Assembly: GCF_902826655.1 (NCBI RefSeq)
Contig: NZ_CADEFR010000003.1
Location: forward strand, 62,001-126,000
From: an uncultured Methylibium sp.
Lineage (GTDB): Bacteria; Pseudomonadota; Gammaproteobacteria; Burkholderiales; Burkholderiaceae_C
Reading direction: 5' to 3'
Length of the DNA stretch: 64,000 bases
Of this stretch, positions 37,596-46,402 are shown one piece after another. The position numbers and the translations under genes were made by a program. The stretch's first letter is position 1, and every line of letters starts with the position of its first letter. The notes beneath the pieces were generated by a model. The model saw nothing but the letters and a program-made list of their open reading frames with translations, was not told where the DNA came from and ran no database searches.

Positions 37596-39302
37596 CTAGT
37601 GGCCGGCCGGCGCCGCCGCGCCGACCTGCTGCAGCACATGCCGCGCCATGGCCGAAGCCAGCTCGGATTCGCCGACGAAGACCTTGCCGGCGTTCTCCTT
37701 CTCCAGCATCGCGGCCTCGTCGGCGTTGTGGCTGCGCACGACGATCTCGATCGCCGGGTTGAGGGCCCGCGCCGTCTCGACCATCTGGCGCACTTCCAGC
37801 GTCTGGGGGGTCGCGATCACGAGCATGCGCGCCTCGGCGATGTGGGCCTGGATCAGCACCGCCGGGTCGACGGCATTGCCCGACACCGCCGGCACGCCGT
37901 CGGCGCGCAAGGCCTCGATCAGCTCGCGGTTGTCGTCGGCGACGACGAAGGGCAGACCGGCGGCGGTCAGGGCCTCGCCGATGCGCCGGCCGACGCGCCC
38001 GTAGCCCACCAGCACCACCTGGCGCGACAGGTACTTGCGGTCGGTCGACATCGGCAGCTCGGCCAGCGGGTCGTCGCGGGCCTCGAGCCGGCGCGCGGCC
38101 TCGGAGTGGCCGACGATCCAGCGACGCGCCGGCTCGATCAGCGAGAACACGAAGGGATTGATCGCGATCGAGATCAGCGCGCCGGCCATGATCAGGCTCT
38201 GGCCCTCGGGCGGCAACAGCTTGAGCGACACGCCCAGCGCCGCCAGGATGAACGAGAACTCGCCGATCTGCGCCAGGCTGGCCGACACGGTGAGCGCCGT
38301 GTTCAGCGGGTAGCGGAACAGCAGCACCACCGCCATCGCCGCCAGCGACTTGCCGACGACGATGATGCCGACGACGGCCAGCACCTGCAGCGGGCGGTCG
38401 ACCAGCACGAGCGGGTCGAACAGCATGCCGACCGAGACGAAGAACAGCACCGCGAAGGCGTCGCGCAGCGGCAGCGAGTCCTCGGCGGCGCGGTGGCTGA
38501 ACTCGGACTCGCGCAGCACCATGCCGGCGAAGAAGGCGCCGAGCGCGAACGACACGCCGAACAGCGCCGCCGAGCCGTAGGCCACCGCCAGCGCCGCGGC
38601 CACCACGCACAGCGTGAACAGCTCGCGCGAGCCGGTCTTGGTGACCTGCCACAGCAGCCAGGGAAAGAAGCGCCGCCCGACCACCAGCATCAGCGCGACG
38701 AAGACGGCGACCTGCAGCAGCGTCAGGCCCAGCGTGACGCTGATCGAGCGCGTCGCCTCGCCCCCGGCCTGCGGCGCCAGCACGCCGGCCAGGGCGGGCA
38801 GCAGCACCAGCACCAGCACCATCGCGAGGTCCTCGACGATCAGCCAGCCGACGGCGATGCGGCCGTTCATCGAGTCGAGGACGCCGCGCGCCTCGAGCGC
38901 CTTCAGCAGCACCACGGTGCTGGCGACCGACAGCGACAGGCCGAACACCAGGCTCGCGCCGAGATCCCAGCCCCACCAGGTGGCGACGCCCATGCCCAGC
39001 AGCGTGGCCACCGCCATCTGCGCGACGGCGCCCGGCAGCGCGATCTTGCGCACGGCCATCAGGTCGTCGATCGAGAAGTGCAGGCCCACGCCGAACATCA
39101 GCAGCATCACGCCGATCTCGGCCAGCTGCCCGGCGATCTCGATGTCGGCGACGAAGCCCGGCGTTGCCGGCCCGATGGCGATGCCGGCGAGCAGGTAGCC
39201 CACCAGCGCCGGGAGCCTGAGCCGCGCGGCCAGGAAGCCGAGCACGAGCGCCAGCCCCAGGCCGGCGGCGATGGTCGTGATCAGCGAGACGTTGTGGGGC
39301 AT
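37596..39302 (-). CDS. Monovalent cation:proton antiporter, KefB/YbaL type with TrkA-N domain
   Basis: The 568-residue protein has a CPA2 transporter domain (about residues 1-385, 12 or so segments, including GYLLAGIAIGP and LLMFGVGLHFS). A cytoplasmic RCK/TrkA-N Rossmann domain follows (VLVGYGRVGRRIGEAL). It exchanges potassium or sodium for protons and is gated by nucleotide binding to the TrkA-N part. YbaL is the nearest type by layout. The ATG at 39302 (MPHNVSLITT) is preferred over the in-frame ATG at 39356, which adds an Arg-rich non-membrane extension. Confidence 0.92.
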   Translation of the reverse strand: MPHNVSLITTIAAGLGLALVLGFLAARLRLPALVGYLLAGIAIGPATPGFVADIEIAGQLAEIGVMLLMFGVGLHFSIDDLMAVRKIALPGAVAQMAVATLLGMGVATWWGWDLGASLVFGLSLSVASTVVLLKALEARGVLDSMNGRIAVGWLIVEDLAMVLVLVLLPALAGVLAPQAGGEATRSISVTLGLTLLQVAVFVALMLVVGRRFFPWLLWQVTKTGSRELFTLCVVAAALAVAYGSAALFGVSFALGAFFAGMVLRESEFSHRAAEDSLPLRDAFAVLFFVSVGMLFDPLVLVDRPLQVLAVVGIIVVGKSLAAMAVVLLFRYPLNTALTVSASLAQIGEFSFILAALGVSLKLLPPEGQSLIMAGALISIAINPFVFSLIEPARRWIVGHSEAARRLEARDDPLAELPMSTDRKYLSRQVVLVGYGRVGRRIGEALTAAGLPFVVADDNRELIEALRADGVPAVSGNAVDPAVLIQAHIAEARMLVIATPQTLEVRQMVETARALNPAIEIVVRSHNADEAAMLEKENAGKVFVGESELASAMARHVLQQVGAAAPAGH

Positions 39303-39387
39303 GCGGCGGGCACGCGCGACGGGATGCCGGACGTTGACCGAGGATAACGGACGCACCGCCGTGCGCCCGTGCCGCCGCGCCGGCCGC

Positions 39388-41118
39388 TCAGTTGGAGGCC
39401 GCGCTGGCCGGCGCCGAGGCCGGATCGGCCGGCACTGCGTAGGGATCGTCCATGTTCGGCGGCGCGCCGAAGTCCTGCTGTATCGGGGCGTCGATGATGA
39501 CCTTGTCGGTGTCGACCTTGATCTGCTCGCCCAGGCCGATGGTGACCAGCACCGGGAAGGCGATCAGCAGGCCGACCATGATGATCTGGATCACGACGAA
39601 GGGCACCGCACCCCAGTAGATCTGGCCGGTCGTGACCGGCGCGATGCGCGCGCCGGTGACCTTGTCCACGTACTCCTTCATCGGCGCGACGCTGCGCAGG
39701 TAGAACAGCGCGAAGCCGAACGGCGGGTGCATGAACGAGGTCTGCATGTTCACGCCCAGCAGCACGCCGAACCAGATGAGATCGATGCCCAGCTTGTCGG
39801 CCACCGGCCCGAGCAGCGGGATCACGATGAAGCTCAGCTCGAAGAAGTCGAGGAAGAACGCCAGCAGGAACACCAGGATGTTGACGACGATCAGGAAGCC
39901 GACCTGGCCGCCGGGCAGGCTGGTCAGCAGGTGCTCGACCCACTTGGGGCCGTCGACGCCCTGGAAGGTGAGGCTGAAGACCGTCGAGCCGATCAGGATG
40001 AAGACCACGAAGCAGGACAGCTTGGCGGTCGTGTTCATCGCCTGCTTCAGCAGCTTGAGGTCGAGCCGGCGCCGCAGCACCGCCATCACCAGCGCTCCGA
40101 CCGCACCCATCGCGCCGCCTTCGGTCGGCGTGGCGATGCCGAGGAAGATCGTGCCCAGCACGAGGAAGATCAGCAGCAGCGGCGGGATCAGCACGAAGGT
40201 GACCTGCTCGGCCATGCGCGACAGCAGGCCCAGCTTGGTCACGCGGTTCACCAGCGCCAGCGCCAGCGCGAAGATCACCGACATCGACATCGACACGACG
40301 ATCTGCTCGTCCAGCGGTGCCACGGCCTTGGCATGCCCGGTCACGGCGGCCACGATGTCCTCGTAGTACCAGCCGAAGCCGACCGCCAGCGCGATCGCCA
40401 GCATCAGCAGCACGCCCAGGGAGGGCAGGCCGCTCGAGCCGTCGGGCTCGCGGATGGTGCGCGCCTCGGGCGGCAGCGCCGGCACCCACTTGGGCTTGAA
40501 CAGCGTCAGACCGATGATGTAGGCCACGTACAGCCCGGTCAGCACGAAGCCCGGGATGAAGGCGCCCTTGTACATGTCGCCGACGCTCTTGCCGAGCTGG
40601 TCGGCCATGATGATCAGCACCAGCGAGGGCGGGATGATCTGTGCCAGCGTGCCGGACGCGGCGATCACGCCGGAGGCGACGCGCCGGTCGTAGCCGTAGC
40701 GCAGCATGATGGGCAGCGAGATCAGGCCCATCGAGATCACGCTCGCGGCCACCACGCCGGTGGTCGCGGCCAGCAGCGCACCGACGAAGATCACCGCGAA
40801 GGCCAGGCCGCCGCGCAGCGGGCCGAACACCTGGCCGATGGTGTCGAGCAGGTCCTCGGCCATGCCGGAACGCTCGAGGATCAGGCCCATGAAGGTGAAG
40901 AAGGGGATCGCGAGCAGCGTGTCGTTGCCCATGATCCCGAAGATGCGCAGCGGCAGCGCCTGGAACAGCGTGGCCGGCAGCAGCCCCAGCTCGATGCCGA
41001 CGAAGCCGAAGAACATGCCGCAGGCGGCCAGCCCGAAGGCCACCGGAAAGCCGAACAGCAGGAAGACGATCAGCGCCGAGAACATGATCGGCGCGATGTT
41101 GGCGGTGACGAACTCCAT
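39388..41118 (-). CDS. TRAP transporter large permease (DctM family)
   Basis: The 576-residue protein is a TRAP DctM-type permease with about 12 or more hydrophobic segments. Motifs include FGFPVAFGLAACGMFFGF, GNDTLLAIPFFTFMG, GTLAQIIPPSLVLIIMADQ and LGVNMQTSFMHPPFGFALFYL. It takes up organic acids with sodium together with DctQ and a periplasmic DctP. It is longer than the usual 430 residues because of a roughly 100-residue insertion around PALPPEARTIREPDGSSG and a Pro/Ala-rich C-terminal tail. No dctP is found in the window. It follows dctQ by two bases. Confidence 0.92.
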   Translation of the reverse strand: MEFVTANIAPIMFSALIVFLLFGFPVAFGLAACGMFFGFVGIELGLLPATLFQALPLRIFGIMGNDTLLAIPFFTFMGLILERSGMAEDLLDTIGQVFGPLRGGLAFAVIFVGALLAATTGVVAASVISMGLISLPIMLRYGYDRRVASGVIAASGTLAQIIPPSLVLIIMADQLGKSVGDMYKGAFIPGFVLTGLYVAYIIGLTLFKPKWVPALPPEARTIREPDGSSGLPSLGVLLMLAIALAVGFGWYYEDIVAAVTGHAKAVAPLDEQIVVSMSMSVIFALALALVNRVTKLGLLSRMAEQVTFVLIPPLLLIFLVLGTIFLGIATPTEGGAMGAVGALVMAVLRRRLDLKLLKQAMNTTAKLSCFVVFILIGSTVFSLTFQGVDGPKWVEHLLTSLPGGQVGFLIVVNILVFLLAFFLDFFELSFIVIPLLGPVADKLGIDLIWFGVLLGVNMQTSFMHPPFGFALFYLRSVAPMKEYVDKVTGARIAPVTTGQIYWGAVPFVVIQIIMVGLLIAFPVLVTIGLGEQIKVDTDKVIIDAPIQQDFGAPPNMDDPYAVPADPASAPASAASN

Positions 41119-41120
41119 GG

Positions 41121-41732
41121 TCAGGCCGCCTTGCCGCCGTTGCGCGCGGCCGCTTCGGCCTGGGCGCGGATGGCCTCGGCCAGCTCTTCCTCGGGGGTCT
41201 TCTCGACCTTCTTCAGCGTCGGGTCGGCGATGCGGCCCTGCAGGAAGGCGATGCGCTTGATCAGCTCGGACAGGCCCTGCAGGCCCAGCAGGATGAAGCC
41301 GACCGGCATCAGGATGTAGACCGGCCAGCGGATCAGGCCGCCGGCGTTGGACGACATCTCGCCGCTGACGTAGCCCTGGTAGAAGAAGGGCACGGCCAGC
41401 CAGATGGTCAGGCCGACGAAGGGCAGCAGGAAGGCCAGCAGGCCGATGATGTCGACCCAGATCTGGGTCCGCTTGGAAAAGCGCGAGGTGATCACGTCGA
41501 TGCGCACGTGCTCGTTGTGCAGCAGGGTGTAGCCGGCGCACAGCAGGAACACGCCGGCGAACAGGTACCACTGGATCTCGAGCCAGGCGTTCGAGCTGGT
41601 GTTGAAGGCCTTGCGGACCGAGGCGTTGCCGGCGCTGATCAGCACCGACAGCAGCACCAGCCACATGGCCAGCCGGCCGACACGCTCGTTCAGTGCGTCG
41701 ATCAGCCGGGACAGTTGCAGGAGAGCGTTCAT
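41121..41732 (-). CDS. TRAP transporter small permease (DctQ family)
   Basis: The 203-residue protein has four hydrophobic segments with family features (NASVRKAFNTSSNAWLEIQWYLFAGVFLL, HVRIDVI). DctQ is required with DctM for TRAP uptake. The charged Glu/Ala-rich tail (EKTPEEELAEAIRAQAEA) is cytoplasmic. It overlaps nothing and ends two bases before dctM. The sequence family matches the mannitol/chloroaromatic or sialic-acid type rather than the dicarboxylate type, but the substrate cannot be read. Confidence 0.92.
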   Translation of the reverse strand: MNALLQLSRLIDALNERVGRLAMWLVLLSVLISAGNASVRKAFNTSSNAWLEIQWYLFAGVFLLCAGYTLLHNEHVRIDVITSRFSKRTQIWVDIIGLLAFLLPFVGLTIWLAVPFFYQGYVSGEMSSNAGGLIRWPVYILMPVGFILLGLQGLSELIKRIAFLQGRIADPTLKKVEKTPEEELAEAIRAQAEAAARNGGKAA

Positions 41733-41991
41733 GGGCGGGACGGAAGCGGAACCGGGCCGCCCCGCATCGCGAGGCGCGCCGCAGTTTAGGCGCTGCGCGA
41801 ACGGCGCGGGGCGCGTGTTTGCCCGGGCCGGTGAGGCGCTGCGTCAACGGCGCGTCAGTCCGTCGGTGGGCGGTCGTCCTGCATCCGCCGGCCCGGACTG
41901 GGCGTATGTCCACGCACGCAGGCCGGTGGAGGAGACCGATGCCGGCCTGACGTGTCCCTCTCTGCTCCACCCCTACTGGAAGGAAACCACC

Positions 41992-42246
41992 ATGATGAAC
42001 CTCAAGTCCGGCCTCGCCATCGCTGCCTCGGCCGCCGCTCTGTTCGCCGCCGGCTCGGTCGTCACCGTCGCGCATGCCGCCGACGGCGACGTCAAATGCA
42101 CCGGCATCAACGGCTGCAAGGGCACGTCCGAGTGCAAGACGGCCAGCAGCGCCTGCAAGGGCCAGAACGCCTGCAAGGGCACGGGCTGGGTCAGCAAGAA
42201 GTCGGCCGAGGAGTGCACCAAGGCCGGCGGCAAGGTCGCCAAGTAA
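41992..42246 (+). CDS. bufA: Bufferin precursor, BufA2-like periplasmic metallophore
   Basis: The 84-residue precursor has a signal peptide ending AHA-A near residue 29. A small Lys/Gly/Cys-rich core follows with six cysteines (36, 42, 48, 55, 61 and 75) in units such as CKGTSEC, CKGQNAC and CKGTGW. Bufferins are modified peptides in which Cys residues become thiooxazoles that bind copper in the periplasm. The next two genes encode the modifying enzyme and its partner in the expected order bufA-bufB-bufC. A good ribosome site (GGAAG) precedes the ATG at 41992. Assignment rests on operon and core pattern. Confidence 0.9.
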   Translation: MMNLKSGLAIAASAAALFAAGSVVTVAHAADGDVKCTGINGCKGTSECKTASSACKGQNACKGTGWVSKKSAEECTKAGGKVAK

Positions 42247-42259
42247 GCGTCGGAAGTCG

Positions 42260-42291
42260 TCCGGTCCGACGCCCGCTGGTGTCGGACCGGA
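42260..42291 (+). terminator. Strong hairpin between bufA and bufB
   Basis: An 11-bp perfect stem (TCCGGTCCGAC with GTCGGACCGGA) and a 10-base loop lie 14 bases after the bufA stop and 18 bases before bufB. There is no T-run. It could attenuate transcription or protect the bufA message so that the precursor is made in excess over its modifying enzymes. Confidence 0.65.
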
Positions 42292-42309
42292 CCGCCCGGC
42301 CTGCGACGC

Positions 42310-43155
42310 ATGTCATCTCTCCAGGGTTTCGGACTCGGCCTGCGCGCCGAACACTACGCCGACTTCGCCGGGGCGCGGCGGCCGCGCGTCGACTGGCTGG
42401 AGATCGTCTCCGAGAACTACATGGTTCCCGGTGGCCGTCCGCTGGACTGGCTGGAGCGGATCCGCCGCGACTTCCCGGTCGTGATGCACGGCGTGTCGAT
42501 GTCGATCGGCAGCACCGATCCGCTCGACCTGGACTACCTGCGCGGGCTGAAGGCGCTGGCCGATCGGGTGCAGCCGGCCTGGGTGTCGGACCACCTGTGC
42601 TGGACCGGCGTCGATCACCGCAACCTGCACGACCTGCTGCCGATGCCGTACACCGAGGCGGCGCTGCGCCACCTGGTCGACCGCGTCGGCCGCGTCCAGG
42701 ACCTGCTGGGCCGCCGGCTGCTGCTCGAGAACGTGTCCAGCTACGTCGCCTTCGCCGGCGACGAGATGAGCGAGTGGGACTTCGTCGCCGAGCTCGCCCG
42801 CCGCGCCGACTGCGAGCTGCTGCTGGACGTGAACAACGTCTACGTCAGCAGCGTCAACCATGGCTTCGATCCGCGCCGCTACATCGACGCGATACCGGCC
42901 GCGCGCGTGCGCCAGATCCACCTGGCCGGCCATGAGGAGCACGGCGACCACCTGATCGACACCCACGACCACCCGGTGCGCGATGAGGTCTGGTCGCTGT
43001 ACGCCTACACGACGCGGCGCCTCGGCGCCGTGCCGGCGATGATCGAGCGCGACGACCGCATCCCGCCGCTGGACGATCTGCTGGCCGAGCTGGACGTGGC
43101 GCGGCGCGTGCAGGCCGAGGCGCTGGCCGCGGCGCGCCCCGGAGTGCCCGCATGA
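42310..43155 (+). CDS. bufB: Bufferin-modifying multinuclear non-heme iron oxygenase BufB (DUF692/MNIO)
   Basis: The 281-residue TIM-barrel enzyme has the DUF692 signature residues: [58 protein letters not shown] and HLAGHEEH. The His, Asp and Glu residues in these motifs bind two or three iron ions. The family oxidises peptide cysteines to heterocycles, here presumably on BufA. The ATG at 42310 lies shortly after the hairpin. It overlaps bufC by four bases (ATGA). Confidence 0.95.
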   Translation: MSSLQGFGLGLRAEHYADFAGARRPRVDWLEIVSENYMVPGGRPLDWLERIRRDFPVVMHGVSMSIGSTDPLDLDYLRGLKALADRVQPAWVSDHLCWTGVDHRNLHDLLPMPYTEAALRHLVDRVGRVQDLLGRRLLLENVSSYVAFAGDEMSEWDFVAELARRADCELLLDVNNVYVSSVNHGFDPRRYIDAIPAARVRQIHLAGHEEHGDHLIDTHDHPVRDEVWSLYAYTTRRLGAVPAMIERDDRIPPLDDLLAELDVARRVQAEALAAARPGVPA

Positions 43156-43949
43156 CGCGCCTGGCCGACCAGCAGCGGCGCCTGCAGCGCGCCATCGTCG
43201 GCGCCGCGCCGGCCGCAGCCCAGGCCGACGAAGCCGATGCGCTGCTGCGCACCCGCGACGGCGGGGGCCCGCCGCTGCTGGGCATCTACCGCCATGCCTA
43301 CCGCGCCCGCCTGGCCGAGGCGCTGCGCGACAACCACGAGCTGCTGCCGCGCGTGATGGGCGACGAGGCCTTCGACGCGCTGGCCGCCGCCTATGTCGAG
43401 GCGCATCCCTCGCGCCATCCGTCGATCCGCTGGTACGGGGCCGGGCTGGCCGACTTCATGGCCGCGCGCACCGATCTCTCGCCGCATCCGGCGCTGGCCG
43501 ACCTGGCGCGCCTCGAGTGGGCCTTGCGCGCCGCGTTCGACGCGCCGGACGCACAGCCGATCGAGGCTGCGGCGCTGGCCGGCCGGCCGGCCGATGCCTG
43601 GGCGAGCCTGCGCTTCGCACCGCTGCCGAGCGCCGCGCTGCTGCCGCTCGGCTGGCGCATCGGTCCGCTGGTGCAGGCCCTGCGGGCCGACGATAGCGAG
43701 GCCGAACCGCCCGAGCCCGAGCCGGCGGCCCACCACCTGCTGATCTGGCGCCCCCGGCTCGACACGCGCTGGCGCTCGCTCGAACCGCTGGAGGCTGCGC
43801 TGCTGGAGGCACTGTTCGCCGGCGAACGCTTCGAGTCGCTGTGCCTGATCGCCGCCGCCCGGCAGGGCGACGAGCACGCGGCCGCCGTGGTCGTCGGCCT
43901 GCTGCAGGGCTGGATCGCCGAAGGCCTGATCGCCTCGTTCGACGCCTGA
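43152..43949 (+). CDS. bufC: BufC, DUF2063-type partner of BufB
   Basis: The 265-residue protein starts with the DUF2063 DNA-binding-like domain ([48 protein letters not shown], given as landmarks). A C-terminal domain with LLIWRPRL follows. These proteins recruit the precursor peptide to the MNIO enzyme. It overlaps bufB by four bases and closes the operon, converging on the lactate dehydrogenase gene with one base between stops. Confidence 0.92.
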   Translation: MTRLADQQRRLQRAIVGAAPAAAQADEADALLRTRDGGGPPLLGIYRHAYRARLAEALRDNHELLPRVMGDEAFDALAAAYVEAHPSRHPSIRWYGAGLADFMAARTDLSPHPALADLARLEWALRAAFDAPDAQPIEAAALAGRPADAWASLRFAPLPSAALLPLGWRIGPLVQALRADDSEAEPPEPEPAAHHLLIWRPRLDTRWRSLEPLEAALLEALFAGERFESLCLIAAARQGDEHAAAVVVGLLQGWIAEGLIASFDA

Positions 43950-43950
43950 C

Positions 43951-45096
43951 TCAGGCGCGGGCCGGCAGCAGGATCCGGCGGTCCACCGTGCGGATGTCGG
44001 TGTGGCCGGTGAAGGCCATCGTGATGTCCAGCTCGTGGCGGATCAGCTCCAGCGCCTTGCTCACGCCGGCCTCGCCCATCGCGCCCAGGCCGTAGAGGAA
44101 GGCGCGGCCGATCATCGTGCCCTTTGCGCCCAGCGCCACGGCCTTCAGCACGTCCTGGCCCGAGCGGATGCCGCCGTCCATCCAGACCTCGATGCGCGAG
44201 CCGACCGCGTCGGCGATCTCGGGCAGTGCCGCGATCGACGAGGGCGCGCCGTCGAGCTGGCGTCCGCCGTGGTTGGACACCACCAGCGCGTCGGCGCCGC
44301 TGTCGGCTGCGAGGCGTGCGTCCTCGACGTCCATCACGCCCTTGAGGATCAGCCGGCCGCCCCATTGCTTCTTGATCCACTCCACGTCGGACCAGTCCAG
44401 CCGCGGATCGAACTGCTCCTTGGTCCACGCCGACAGCGAGCTCATGTCGCTGACCCCCTTGGCATGCCCGACCAGGTTGCCGAAGCTGTGGCGCCGCGTG
44501 CCCAGCATGCCCAGGCACCAGCGCGGCTTGGTCATCAGGTTGAGGATGTTGGCCAGCGTCGGCTTGGGCGGCGCGGTCATGCCGTTCTTGATGTCCTTGT
44601 GGCGCTGACCCAGCACCTGCAGGTCCAGCGTCAGCACCAGGGCCGAGCAGCGGGCCGCCTTGGCGCGGTCCATCAGGCGCTCCATGAAGTCGCGGTCGCG
44701 CATCCAGTAGAGCTGGAACCAGAACGGCGCCTGGGTGTGGGCCGCGATGTCCTCGATCGAGCAGATGCTCATCGTCGACAGCGTGAAGGGAATGCCGAAC
44801 TTCTCGGCCGCGCGGGCGCCGAGGATCTCGCCGTCGGCGTGCTGCATGCCGGTCAGGCCGGTCGGCGCGATCGCCACCGGCATGGCGACCTCCTGGCCGG
44901 CCATCGTGGTGCGCAGCGTGCGGCCCTCCATGTTGACGGCGACGCGCTGGCGCAGCTTGAAGGCACGGAAGTCGGCCTCGTTGGCGCGGTAGGTGCTCTC
45001 GGTCCAGGAGCCCGAGTCGGCGTAGTCGTAGAACATGCGCGGGACGCGCCTCTCGGCCAGGACGCGCAGGTCCTCGATGCAGGTGATGACGGGCAT
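43951..45096 (-). CDS. lldD: FMN-dependent L-lactate dehydrogenase/alpha-hydroxyacid oxidase family
   Basis: The 381-residue protein belongs to the FMN alpha-hydroxyacid dehydrogenase family. It begins with CIEDLRVLAERRVPRMFYDYADSGSW, has PIAIAPTG-like PVAIAPTGLTG, and contains the catalytic His-Gly-Gly-Arg-Gln in SNHGGRQLDGAP. The FMN-phosphate site is MDGGIRSGQDVLKA. It oxidises L-lactate to pyruvate and passes electrons to quinones, with the membrane-association loop around residues 175-215. The ATG at 45096 gives the standard length. Confidence 0.92.
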   Translation of the reverse strand: MPVITCIEDLRVLAERRVPRMFYDYADSGSWTESTYRANEADFRAFKLRQRVAVNMEGRTLRTTMAGQEVAMPVAIAPTGLTGMQHADGEILGARAAEKFGIPFTLSTMSICSIEDIAAHTQAPFWFQLYWMRDRDFMERLMDRAKAARCSALVLTLDLQVLGQRHKDIKNGMTAPPKPTLANILNLMTKPRWCLGMLGTRRHSFGNLVGHAKGVSDMSSLSAWTKEQFDPRLDWSDVEWIKKQWGGRLILKGVMDVEDARLAADSGADALVVSNHGGRQLDGAPSSIAALPEIADAVGSRIEVWMDGGIRSGQDVLKAVALGAKGTMIGRAFLYGLGAMGEAGVSKALELIRHELDITMAFTGHTDIRTVDRRILLPARA

Positions 45097-45229
45097 GGGA
45101 GCTTCCTTGTCGGGCCGCCATTCTGGGGCAGCCGGCGCGTGGGACACTCTCGGCCTCGCGCCGGCCCCTGCCCGGGCCGTCGGCGCGGCTGTCCGGTGAA
45201 AGCGCCACAAGCGCATGGGAGTTCGAACG

Positions 45230-46381
45230 ATGCCGATCCGTCGTCCCTGCGGGCCCTGGCCCGTGCTGTGCCTGCTGAGCCTGGCACTCGTTGCCTGCGG
45301 CAAGGACCCCGCCGCCCAGCCGGCCGCGACGGCCGCCAAGCCGACCGCGCCGGCCCTGCTGCTGGCGCCCGAGGACCTGCGCACCGTGAGCATGAGCCCG
45401 CAGGCGCTGGGCCCGGTGATCACCGGCTCCATCCAGCCCGAGAAGCGCGCCGACCTGCGTGCCGAGGTGTCGGCCGTCGTGCTGCAGGTGCTCAAGGAAA
45501 ACGGCGATACCGTGAAGCAGGGCGACCTGCTGGTGCGTCTGGACGACACCTCGATCCGCGACAGCCTGGCGTCGGCCGAGGAAGCGACGCGCGCCGCCGG
45601 CCAGGCCCACGACCAGGCCGAGCGCCAGGTGCAGCGGCTCAAGACGCTGCAGGCCCAGGGCATGCTGTCGATGCAGGCGCTGGAAGACGCCGAGATCCGC
45701 CGCAACAACGCGCAGAGCGAGCTGGTCGCGGCCCGCGCCCGCGGCGTGTCGGCGCGCCAGCAGCTGCGCCGCACCGAGGTGCGGGCGCCCTTCGCCGGCA
45801 TGGTCAGCGAGCGCAAGGTCTCGGCCGGCGACACCGCCCAGATCGGCAAGGAGCTGGTCAAGGTGATCGACCCGTCGAGCATGCGCTTCGAGGGCCTGGT
45901 GTCCGCCGACCGCATGCACGAGGTGAAGCTCGGCCAGGCGGTGAGCTTCCGGGTCAGCGGCTACCCGCAGGCCCGCTTCACCGGCCAGGTGAAGCGCGTC
46001 GACGCCGCAGCCAACGCGACGACGCGGCAGGTCGAGGTGCTGGTTGGTTTCCCCGCCAAGGACGGTCCGCAGACCGCCGGCCTGTACGCGGAAGGGCGCA
46101 TCCAGACCGGCGGCGGCGGTGCGCTGATGCTGCCCGACGCGGCCGTGCAGCGCAGCGCCGACGCGGCGCATGTCTGGCGCGTCAAGGACCGCAAGCTGGC
46201 CAGGGTGGCGGTGCAGCTGGGCGAGCGCGATGCGCGCCGCGGCGAATACCCGTTGCTGGGCGGCCTGGCCGATGGCGACCAGATCCTGCGCAACCCGGGC
46301 AGCAACCTGGTCGACGGCCAGGCGGTCGAGTTCGCCAGCGCCACCGCGGGCAGCGCCGCGTCGGCCGCCGGCGGCGGCTGA
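45230..46381 (+). CDS. RND efflux periplasmic adaptor (membrane fusion protein)
   Basis: The 383-residue lipoprotein (signal LLSLALVACGKD) has a biotinyl-lipoyl domain split by a coiled-coil hairpin (VLQVLKENGDTVKQGDLLVRLDD, then a long helix pair, then RAPFAGMVSERKVSAGD). Beta-barrel and membrane-proximal domains follow. It bridges the RND pump to an outer-membrane channel. The ATG at 45230 is preferred over 45215 because GGGAG sits eight bases upstream. The C-terminus is Ala/Ser-rich. It is 21 bases upstream of its pump gene; no outer-membrane factor gene follows. Confidence 0.92.
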   Translation: MPIRRPCGPWPVLCLLSLALVACGKDPAAQPAATAAKPTAPALLLAPEDLRTVSMSPQALGPVITGSIQPEKRADLRAEVSAVVLQVLKENGDTVKQGDLLVRLDDTSIRDSLASAEEATRAAGQAHDQAERQVQRLKTLQAQGMLSMQALEDAEIRRNNAQSELVAARARGVSARQQLRRTEVRAPFAGMVSERKVSAGDTAQIGKELVKVIDPSSMRFEGLVSADRMHEVKLGQAVSFRVSGYPQARFTGQVKRVDAAANATTRQVEVLVGFPAKDGPQTAGLYAEGRIQTGGGGALMLPDAAVQRSADAAHVWRVKDRKLARVAVQLGERDARRGEYPLLGGLADGDQILRNPGSNLVDGQAVEFASATAGSAASAAGGG

Positions 46382-46402
46382 CGGCGGCAAGGAGGAGCGG
46401 CC

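Noticed and set aside
39388-41732. Complete TRAP transporter operon
   Set aside because: Only the DctQ and DctM subunits are present. I found no periplasmic DctP gene on either side, so the operon is listed as two subunits only.
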